The notes below the pieces were generated by a model. That model was not told the DNA's origin. It saw only the letters and a program-made list of their open reading frames with translations, and searched no databases. Positions 58,001-64,000 of a stretch of DNA of 64,000 nt are shown piece by piece; the stretch's first letter is position 1, and every line of letters starts with the position of its first letter. Source of the stretch: Okapia johnstoni (taxonomy: Eukaryota > Chordata > Mammalia > Artiodactyla > Giraffidae); assembly GCA_024291935.2 (NCBI GenBank), contig JAGTYA010000026.1, positions 1,723,501 through 1,787,500 on the forward strand, in the 5' to 3' direction. The position numbers were made by a program, and so were the translations under genes.

Positions 58001-61000
58001 AAGAGACGCCTCCATGGTGAGAAGCCCCCGCACCACAACCAGAGCCGGGCCTGAGCACGGCTGCAGAGACCAGGCTCAGCCAAAACGGAACAAATCACAG
58101 TCAAGAATGAATGATTCAAGAGTTCAAAACGTTTGTGATAAAATACATCGAACGTAAAACTTCCGCAGACAGAACCTCCATGGATTCGCGTGTTGTCGCA
58201 TGGAGGCCCTGGGAGGGTCTGTGTCCCTTCAGTCTGGCCACGCGCGCTGCCGCCCAAGTGAGCAGCGGCTGCACACACGCCCAGACCCTCGCACATGGTC
58301 CCACGCGCTGACACGCGCGGCGGAGGGCAGCACGCCGGGCGCCTCCCCGGAGGCTGAGAGCCCGGGTGGGGGCCGCCCTCCGCCCAGCGCCCCCCCGGGC
58401 CCGCCACGGGCGCGGCCCGGCCTCACCTTTCACCAGCGCCCGGAGGACAACTGTGTCCAGCTCCTCGGAGCCCTCCCGCTCAAAGTCGTGCACGGTGAGC
58501 AGATGCGGGTGGGACATGATGGTCTGTAGCTGGGACCCAGGACACAGGCCGGAGGTGAGCCCGCAGGCAGGGCAGGTGGCATGTGACCCCGTGGCTCCCA
58601 GCCAGAATGCCAGCCTGCCGTCCACAGGGCCCAGGGCAGCCCCCACTCCACAAGGCCCCAAAGCGGGGGCCAGCACGCAACCCTCTCTCCGGTGGCTCGT
58701 ACCAGCCCTGTCCAGCGCACGACGTCCTCCCAGGAGAAGTGCTCGCTGGGGAACTTCTCCCTAAACTGCTTCTCGGCCACCTGGGGTGCCAGGAGGTGGG
58801 GCTGGTTCACTAGGGCAGCGAGCACGTCCGCGACGCCCCCCGAGCCTGCCAGGATCAGCCACGGGGCAGCGTGCTCCACGGCCCTGGAAATCCTCTGAGG
58901 CGAGCGAAGGGGGCAGAAGGACCCGGTCAGTGTCAGGTGCCATCCTGGCCCTGGCTGGGGGGCCCCGTGGGAGGCCCCCACCTGCCGTGCCTGCCCTACC
59001 TCCAGGGTGCCAGGGTCCCCGTTGACCAGCAGACAGAGGACAGGGATCTCAATGCTGCTGGTTCCTGTGGATGGACGGAGCACAGTGTCCACCCAGGTGC
59101 CTAGGTGAGCGGAGGGCCTGGGACCCTCCTGTGGGGTAACCACCCGGGCCTCGGACCACCAGCCTGCGACGTTTTCTGGGCAAACTCCAGGCAAGAGGCT
59201 TTTTCTCCAGAGGTGGGCTCCGGGCTGCCCTGTCACCCGGGACAAGGATGCCAGGCCCACACCCCACTGTCCAGTGTGGCTGCTTCGTGGCTGTTTAAAC
59301 GTCAAGTTGAACATCGGGTCCCCGGCTGCGCCAGCCACATTCCAAAGGTGGGCATTTCTCCCCACCAGGGCAGGAAGCTCCACTGACCACTTGCCAGGCC
59401 ATCCGAGGGCCCCAGCGCACCTCCACGTGGTGAAGGAGGGGCGTGAGCCAGTCACTCGCCCCCGAAAAAACAAGACGTGAGACTTCTGAGTGTGCAGCCC
59501 CAGAAGCCCGGGCCTGCCGGGTGGGCTGTGTGGGGCAAGCTTGGCAAACTGCCGGGAGGAGGCAGGGCAACCCTAACCCAGCCCCAAGAACGGTTCCCTT
59601 TAACTCCCGAGGCGCCTGCCGAGCGGGAAGGATACTGGGCGGAGAGGGTGTGAGCCTCCCGGCTTCAGCAGCCCCGGCCGGCACTGCATCCTCAAGGTGA
59701 GGGTTAAACACGGCTTAGGTTGCATTTTCATTAAAGAGGGCTCAGTTGGCAGACACACACACTGCTTATAAATATTGCCAGCAATCACACATACATTGTG
59801 GTTGTTTGTAATTGTTAGTTGTAAATACACTGGCTTTAGCAAATCCCACTTTCAGACCCGCCCTGGCCACGCTGGAGCCCGCTCCTCGGGCAGCACTGCC
59901 CCCTGCTGGCAGCGAACCTTGGGCAGTGGAAGGAAATAGGCCTCTGGAAACTTGCAAATCTCCCTGTCTTGGTTTGGGTGGGGTTGGGGGCACTGGAAAC
60001 AGACCTGCAGCCACTCTGCTGCCTGGTGGGAATGTTACCGCCTGGCAGGGGACTCCCCAAAGTCATGTTCCTCATCACTCTGGCCAGCAGCAAGCCCCCC
60101 AGGACCCCCCAGTGGCCCATGTCTCAGTGCTCTGGCAAGTTGGGTGCCTTCAGCCCAGAATGCCTGTCCCGGCCCAAGCTGGCGGTCCTCCAGCCTTATC
60201 CACCCCCGAGACCCCCCACCACGGTGTTCCCAGCAGCCCCTGTCCCCTGTGGGCCGCCCCCCCGCCCCTCCCCCGGGCAGCCCCTCCCCTGGGCAGCCTC
60301 ACCCCCGTAGCCTGTCCTCTGCTCTGAGATGTACTTCTCCAGCCGCAGCCGCAGCTCCGTGGGCCCGTCACCCTTCCCGGGGGCCCCTGGCTCCATCAGG
60401 ATGAAGTGGGAGTGGTTGCTGTCCAGGGGGCAGAGAGGGCCCTGGCCGCCTCCGTCGTCCAAGGGGTAGTGCACGGGGCCATCCCCCTAGGCACACACAC
60501 CATGAGGCTTGGGCGTGGCCCACACCCCTGATGGAGGGAGGGCTGCTGCTGCTGTGGGGGTTGCCCACGGAGGGTACCCTCCAGACAGAGCCCCGCAGGC
60601 CGGGGTGCGGGGGACTCCACTCACGGGCTGCCTGGGCTTCTGGGGACCTGCCTCAGGCCCCACTCTGGGTGGGGCGGAGGACACCAGCCCCGGGTCACAC
60701 AAGCTTGTGAGGCGGTAGCTGAGCTGGGCGTTTGGGCACTGGTCTGGGTGGGGTCCTTGGAAACCAGGTGCCCATTCCAGGCCTGTGCTGGCTGGGAGCC
60801 TGGCAGCCCCCTCCCCACTCGGGTCCTGGGAGATGCTGCCTCCTGCTGGCCCCTCGCTGGGCAGGAAGTCCCTGGCTCCCCGCCCCCTCCCCCCCTCCCT
60901 CCCTTTCCCTTCCTGTCCCCACTCCCCACCGGCTCTGGGTCCAGCCACCCCTGCCTCCCCGTAGTGTCACTTGACCTCCTCAGTCCTTTAGAGCAGCCTT

Positions 61001-62983
61001 GCTCCCTCCCAGGCCCGTGAGCCCCCCTCCCACCGAGGGTAGGGCTGGTCTGCCCGCTGCTAGCCTGGCAGGTGGGGGCTCAGTCACAGATAGTGTAGTG
61101 TGGTCAGCCTGCTAGATGGCCCTGGTGGCCTCTGTCAGACGTGCCCTCCAGCCCCAGCGCTCACAGCCCTGCGCCCACCTGGGCCTGGTCCAGGAGCCGC
61201 CGGTGCAGCACGCGGCCCAGCGAGGCGATGCCGATGGCCACCACACGGGCTTTGGTGGACGTGCTGGCCAGGGAGTGGTCGCGCACAGCCTGCCCGACAT
61301 AGCGGGCAAGGCCCACTCGGAGTGCGCTGGTCAGGATCCAGGCTCCTGCGGGCACAGGGGTCCCTGAACACGGCAGCCTCCCCAGGCGCCCTCCAGGACC
61401 AAGATCATGGTTAGGGTTGGAGGCAGACCCCACTGCCTTCTGGACAGAGTCTCTGACCCCAGCCTGTGCTGGCCCAGAGCCCCGGAAGTCCTTCCAGCGC
61501 ACAGAGCCCTCGGCCCGACGGTCAGAAGCACCTTTGTCTCTTCTACAGTCGTTCCTGGGGTGGAGGAGGGCAGACACCCCCTCTCCCTGACCGGGTTTTC
61601 CCAAGGCCCAGCCCTTGAAATCAAAGCCCAGGAGTTGAATTCTGACCCCAGTGACCGACTGGCCAGAGTGCTGTCCCGAGAGCCGGGGGGAAGGAGGCCC
61701 GGCCGTGGACAGCAGGTTGTGGAGGTTTCGCTCTTCCCTGGGGTGTCCCGCTGAGACCTGTTTCCCCACACGTGGCTGGCCTCTCCTGGGGGAGGCTCTG
61801 AGCCCGGGGACCTTCAGCCCCTTGGCCATGTCCCCCAGAGTGGCTCCCACTGCCCCGCAGCACCACGGAGGGAGGGCCACCATGGGGACAGCGGCTGAGG
61901 GCCGGAGCGGGGCTTCTCGGGTATTGTGACCCTGTATTCAGGCCTGTGCTCTGAGCTGCCTGTGCCTAAGCCACTCGCGCCCTGAGCCGCCTGCACCCTG
62001 ACCCGCCTGTGCCGTGACCCGCCTGCCCCCTCACCTGCCTGCGCCCTGACCTGCCTGCGCCCTGAGCCGCTTGCCCCGTGACCTGCGCCCTGACCTGCCT
62101 GCCCCCTGACCTGCCTGTGCCCTGAGCCGCCTGCCTCCTGACCTGCCTGCCCTCTGACCTGCCTGCACCCTGAGCCACTTGCCCCCTGACCTGCGCCCTG
62201 ACCCGCCTGCCCCCTGACCTGCCTGCACCCTGAGCTGCCTGCCCCCTGACCTGCCTGCACCCTGACCTGCCTGCACCCTGACCTGCACCCTGACCTGCCT
62301 GAGCCCTGAGCCGCCTGCCCCCTGACCCACCTGTGCTCTGAGCTGCCTTCACCAGCCCCTTGCGTAGCACATCCCGCAGCCATGGCTTCAACGCGAAGGG
62401 CCGCTCCTCGCCCACCAGCGACACCACCAGGTTGGGGGCCGGCAGGTGCCACTCGGCCAGCAGGAGGTCAAAGAGCACAGATGGGGCCACGTCGCTGGGC
62501 ACCCTCACGAACTGCAGGGTGGGAGCAGGGGTGCTGGGCGAGGGGGCGCTAGACACAGGGGTGGGCTGGGCTCCAGAGGGTGGGAACAGGGCCGCAGCTG
62601 GAGGCCAGGGCTCCCCAGGCCATCTGGACCCACTGGGCGACACGTGAGCGGCCAGTGCTGGCTGGAGGTGGGGCTTGGACCTGCCGTGTGTTGGGGTAGG
62701 AGGCAGGGGCCAGAGGGAGCTACCAGCTCCAGACTTCCGCCCCCTGGGGGCTCCAAACAGACCCCGTATGAGAGAGCGGCCCAGAGGAGATGGGAGTCCG
62801 AGGCCCAGGGTCCAGGGTAGCACAGGGGGTGGTGCCGGCCAGTCACCGGGTGGGGGCCACTCTCACCTTGCCTCGCTTCTTCCCAGACCCTCCGAAGACG
62901 ATCTCACCCCGGCCCAGGCTCGGCCCCCATGTGTCTCCGGTGCCCCCGGGGCTCCCAGGACGGGTGCCCCCGGCGTCCTGCAT
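45927..62983 (-). CDS. TRPM5: TRPM5 cation channel, 23 coding exons (genomic span)
   Basis: TRPM5 is a voltage-modulated, intracellular-Ca2+-activated monovalent cation channel. It acts downstream of PLCB2/IP3 in sweet, bitter and umami taste cells, tuft cells and pancreatic beta cells. All 23 exons join at GT/AG sites with matching phases, giving 3435 nt and 1144 residues (human about 1165). Layout: N-terminal melastatin homology region (about 1-500), pre-S1 region (600-700), S1 (715-745), S2 (760-776), S3, S4, S5 (861-885), pore with filter FGQIPLDE near 909-916, S6 ending in LLIAMF (exon 19), TRP helix and C-terminal coiled-coil-like helix ([14 protein letters not shown]). The start MQDAGG aligns with human MQDVQG. 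The junction of exons 9 and 10 is some residues shorter than I recall for human. The C-terminus beyond residue 1115 is divergent. Confidence 0.95.
46379..46451 (-). CDS. TRPM5: TRPM5 coding exon 22
   Basis: [20 protein letters not shown] to residue 1099: the C-terminal coiled-coil-like helix. The donor is GTGGGC at 46378. Confidence 0.94.
47023..47155 (-). CDS. TRPM5: TRPM5 coding exon 21
   Basis: Residues 1031-1074: [23 protein letters not shown] sequence and the charged helix [19 protein letters not shown]. The donor is GTGCGG at 47022. Confidence 0.94.
47349..47530 (-). CDS. TRPM5: TRPM5 coding exon 20 (TRP helix)
   Basis: [20 protein letters not shown] to residue 1030: the TRP helix and following [15 protein letters not shown] helix. 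The donor is GTGAGG at 47348. Confidence 0.95.
47878..48031 (-). CDS. TRPM5: TRPM5 coding exon 19 (S6)
   Basis: It completes Glu919 and encodes to about residue 969: the ARVNCS loop with its conserved Cys, [11 protein letters not shown], and S6 ending MNLLIAMF. The donor is GTGCCT at 47877. Confidence 0.95.
48032..49779 (-). other. TRPM5 intron 18, 3' part
   Basis: GC-rich intronic sequence. I see no exon or named repeat. Intron 18 spans 48032-51106. Confidence 0.5.
49780..50060. promoter_or_regulatory. candidate enhancer-like element in TRPM5 intron 18
   Basis: This island of moderate GC sits in a GC-rich intron. It has a palindromic homeobox core CTAATTAG (49909-49916), a forkhead-type CAAATATTTAC (49990-50000, reverse GTAAATATTTG) and further ATTA cores near 49797-49815 and 50022-50030. 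The motif cluster suggests a cis-regulatory element; conservation was not tested. Confidence 0.35.
50305..50522 (+). mobile_element. Bov-tA SINE in TRPM5 intron 18
   Basis: This is a forward Bov-tA, 'tctctgggggctcagatggt' to 'gactgagtgacttcactttc', antisense to TRPM5. Confidence 0.85.
51107..51281 (-). CDS. TRPM5: TRPM5 coding exon 18 (S5 and pore)
   Basis: Residues 861-918 plus one base: S5 ([18 protein letters not shown]) and the pore helix with the filter [10 protein letters not shown]. The acceptor is an AG after a 'ccccccg' run. The donor is GTCAGC at 51106. Confidence 0.95.
51365..51497 (-). CDS. TRPM5: TRPM5 coding exon 17
   Basis: [20 protein letters not shown] to residue 860: S4 and the S4-S5 linker ([14 protein letters not shown]). 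The donor is GTGAGC at 51364. Confidence 0.95.
51597..51715 (-). CDS. TRPM5: TRPM5 coding exon 16
   Basis: Residues 777-815 plus two bases: [14 protein letters not shown], then S3 in [19 protein letters not shown]. The donor is GTCTGG at 51596, weak after GT. Confidence 0.94.
51845..52103 (-). CDS. TRPM5: TRPM5 coding exon 15
   Basis: Residues 690-776: [18 protein letters not shown] (S1), the [14 protein letters not shown] loop and the start of S2, ending LVLEEIRQ. The donor is GTCAGT at 51844. Confidence 0.95.
52221..52313 (-). CDS. TRPM5: TRPM5 coding exon 14
   Basis: [20 protein letters not shown] to about residue 689: an intracellular linker before S1. The acceptor is 'gtggtcgcag' and the donor GTGAGG at 52220. 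Confidence 0.95.
52538..52650 (-). CDS. TRPM5: TRPM5 coding exon 13
   Basis: Residues 622-658 plus two bases, [20 protein letters not shown]: the pre-S1 region. The donor is GTCAGT at 52537. Confidence 0.95.
52866..55312 (+). mobile_element. long BovB LINE, antisense in TRPM5 intron 12
   Basis: This is the most complete BovB of the window, about 2.45 kb of a roughly 3.2-kb consensus. It starts in the endonuclease part ('accttctagagctaacaccc'), runs through the linker (open frame 53427-53711) and reverse transcriptase (catalytic RYADDTT near 54533-54553), and ends at the terminal 'gacacgactgagcgactgaa'. Stops and frameshifts split it into five or more short frames (53427, 53718, 54261, 54464, 54800), so it is inactive. 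It lies opposite to TRPM5 transcription and enlarges the intron to about 2.85 kb. Confidence 0.95.
55504..55649 (-). CDS. TRPM5: TRPM5 coding exon 12
   Basis: It completes Glu573 and encodes to residue 621, with [19 protein letters not shown] and FFAHDGVQ. The donor is GTGAGC at 55503. Intron 12 carries the long BovB. Confidence 0.95.
55834..55957 (-). CDS. TRPM5: TRPM5 coding exon 11
   Basis: Residues 532-572 plus one base, [20 protein letters not shown] onwards. The donor is GTGAGC at 55833. Confidence 0.95.
56070..56210 (-). CDS. TRPM5: TRPM5 coding exon 10
   Basis: Residues 485-531, with [20 protein letters not shown] and [12 protein letters not shown]. The donor is GTGCAG at 56069. The segment before SGQK is shorter than I recall in human. 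Confidence 0.94.
56375..56698 (-). CDS. TRPM5: TRPM5 coding exon 9 (largest)
   Basis: Residues 377-484 (324 nt): [19 protein letters not shown], an ankyrin-like helical repeat of the melastatin region, to [16 protein letters not shown]. The donor is GTGAGC at 56374. Confidence 0.95.
57007..57125 (-). CDS. TRPM5: TRPM5 coding exon 8
   Basis: It completes Ala337 and encodes to residue 376, including [20 protein letters not shown]. The donor is GTGGCA at 57006, weak beyond GT. Intron 7 between exons 7 and 8 is 1.3 kb. Confidence 0.94.
57838..58160 (+). mobile_element. CHR (tRNA-Glu) SINE in TRPM5 intron 7
   Basis: It begins 'tagggaccccctgggggtcc', has the 'gatcccatgtgctgtggtgc' body, and ends in 'gaccaggctcagccaaaacg' plus a decayed tail. 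It is antisense to TRPM5. Confidence 0.65.
58427..58529 (-). CDS. TRPM5: TRPM5 coding exon 7
   Basis: Residues 303-336 plus one base, with [19 protein letters not shown]. The donor is GTGAGG at 58426. Confidence 0.95.
58703..58894 (-). CDS. TRPM5: TRPM5 coding exon 6
   Basis: Residues 239-302, with the [16 protein letters not shown] and [12 protein letters not shown] segments of the melastatin homology fold. The donor is GTACGA at 58702, a weaker match. Confidence 0.95.
59000..59064 (-). CDS. TRPM5: TRPM5 coding exon 5
   Basis: It completes Gly217 and encodes [21 protein letters not shown] to residue 238. The donor is GTAGGG at 58999. Confidence 0.95.
59894..59912 (-). promoter_or_regulatory. 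strong CTCF-like motif in TRPM5 intron 4
   Basis: The minus strand reads GCTGCCAGCAGGGGGCAGTGC-like sequence (core CCAGCAGGGGGCA), essentially the consensus CTCF core. Confidence 0.6.
60303..60486 (-). CDS. TRPM5: TRPM5 coding exon 4
   Basis: Residues 156-216 plus one base, including VHYPLDDGG and [13 protein letters not shown]. The acceptor is 'gtgcctag' and the donor GTGAGG at 60302. Confidence 0.95.
61179..61345 (-). CDS. TRPM5: TRPM5 coding exon 3
   Basis: It completes Gly100 and encodes to residue 155 (AWILTSAL...RRLLDQAQ), part of the melastatin homology region. The donor is GTGGGC at 61178. Confidence 0.95.
61960..62330 (-). repeat. VNTR filling the 5' part of TRPM5 intron 2
   Basis: About 25 units of 14-16 bp follow the plus-strand pattern CCCTGACCTGCCTGC, with variants. 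Read on the gene's strand the array stays open in the exon 2 frame, encoding Gly/Arg/Gln-rich repeats down to 61966. Confidence 0.95.
62331..62511 (-). CDS. TRPM5: TRPM5 coding exon 2
   Basis: Residues 40-99 plus one base, starting FVRVPS. The acceptor is 'aaccctgcag'-like at 62513-62512. The donor GTGGGT leads straight into the intron 2 VNTR. Confidence 0.95.
62867..62983 (-). CDS. TRPM5: TRPM5 coding exon 1
   Basis: Residues 1-39, ending GGSGKKRGK. The donor GTGAGA starts at 62866. A 'ctctgcag'-type acceptor just upstream (minus strand, about 62994) may bound this exon, making 62983 part of a second exon of the mRNA. Confidence 0.9.
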
Positions 62984-64000
62984 GGGGTCCTCTCTGCAGG
63001 GACAGAGCCCACCCTGAGGGCACACGAGGCGAGCCCCAGCCCACTTCCTGCTGGAGGCCTGGCCACCTTGGCAAGGAAGCGCGGGTGCAGGTGGGAAGAG
63101 AGGGCACCTGCCCCAGCGCCCTTCCCCGCCATCCCCCAACCCTGACCCTGACGCAGCCCTCCCGAAGGCCCTCGGTCTTGGCTCTGCCTCCCGCCTGCAT
63201 TGCCCTCCTCAAGCTGCCAGAGCTCCCGGCCCAGGCAGGAGTGGAAGCTCCTCCTGGTCCCCTGCCCACCCCGCGCTCCTACTCACCCTCCCCTGGCGCC
63301 ACGAGCCAGCCGCGTCCGTTGCTTCTTCTGCCAAGGCTTTGGCAGGGGGTGTCCTGGAAACCCCAAAAGGCAGTGGAAGTCTTGCAGCCTGCCCCCTCCC
63401 CAACCATGCCACAGCCCTGTCAACCCAGGACAGGCATGGGACCCTGGGCGCTGGGTGCCCGGTGGAGCGGGGGTGGCAGGCAAGCAGGTATATGAAGTTC
63501 AGGTGAGGAGGGACGGGGCCTCCTTAACCCCCCACACCTCCCACTTCCCAGAGACCTGCCCCCCGAGTCCTCACTCCGGCCCAGCACTGCCCGTGTGCCG
63601 GGAGGGGTCCCAGGAATGGCCCGAGGGACAGGACGTGGGTCCCATCAGCCCGCCTGACAGCAAACATCCCTGCGCCTCCTGGACCCACCACAGACAGGCC
63701 ACCCAGCTCCCCACCTGCTGGCTCCGACCCACACAGCCCCCCGCAACCTGCTGTCTCCAATAGTCTCCTCTGCAGACCCAGTGGGGAGAGTGTTGCCGCC
63801 CCGCCCCCGCCCTCCTGTGTCCACAGAAGGAGCAGAACCGATGGGACCCCAGGTCCGGGAGACCCGAGAGGCCCTGCCCCGCCAGGTCCACCTGGGAAGC
63901 TCTGACTCTGTGGCCGCCCCGTCCACCGCCGTCCCCTGGGAGGTGCCCTGGGCAGGGCCTAGCCAGGATGGGCCCTTTGTGAAAGGAGAGAGACTCCCTC
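62984..64000 (-). other. TRPM5 upstream region / 5' UTR
   Basis: This is the upstream flank of TRPM5 to the window edge. GC-rich, no TATA box seen, no repeat recognised. It may contain a 5' untranslated exon; the frame upstream of the ATG is open but non-homologous. Confidence 0.4.

Overview
The window is genomic DNA from a ruminant, most likely a bovid. The evidence is dense BovB (RTE-type LINE), Bov-tA SINEs and cetartiodactyl tRNA-Glu (CHR) SINEs, plus three split vertebrate genes whose exons I could follow codon by codon across canonical GT/AG junctions. I cannot tell cattle, sheep and goat apart from the sequence alone. Gene order and orientation are CD81 (+), TSSC4 (+), TRPM5 (-), the order known from the human 11p15.5 imprinted domain.

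Layout. 1-18.4 kb is intergenic. It is packed with nested repeats: a probable LTR, BovB pieces in both orientations, an old minus-strand LINE-1 cut up by younger SINEs, and a solo ERV LTR with a clean 4-bp target duplication. It also has a GC-rich, repeat-poor block at 6.5-9.05 kb in which I recognise no gene. 18.44-38.27 kb is CD81: a CpG-island promoter with a TATA-like box, eight coding exons giving 236 codons, and a 13-kb first intron with a 1-kb CA-rich minisatellite, a tandem duplication, SINEs, a BovB piece and a VNTR beside exon 2. 40.2-44.37 kb is TSSC4: a housekeeping-type promoter (ETS, ZNF143, NRF1 and YY1 motifs), two 5' untranslated exons and one coding exon of 325 codons. 45.93-62.98 kb is TRPM5 on the minus strand. 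I resolved 23 coding exons, 3435 nt in total, a whole number of codons, giving 1144 residues. Its intron 12 carries a 2.4-kb BovB and its intron 2 a VNTR. 62.98-64 kb is upstream of the TRPM5 start codon.

Function. The three products are not one pathway. CD81 is a four-span membrane scaffold (tetraspanin), TSSC4 a nuclear factor of U5 snRNP assembly, and TRPM5 a calcium-activated monovalent cation channel of taste and tuft cells. What they share is the chromosomal domain. TSSC4 and TRPM5 converge tail to tail, and several strong CTCF-like motifs lie in CD81 intron 1, TSSC4 intron 1 and TRPM5 intron 4. I found no CRISPR array, bacterial operon or undescribed enzymatic system. The most interesting leads are regulatory or structural: a convergent CTCF motif pair, G-quadruplex tracts beside splice donors, RFX X-boxes, a possible intronic TRPM5 enhancer, and a VNTR that stays open in frame with TRPM5 exon 2.
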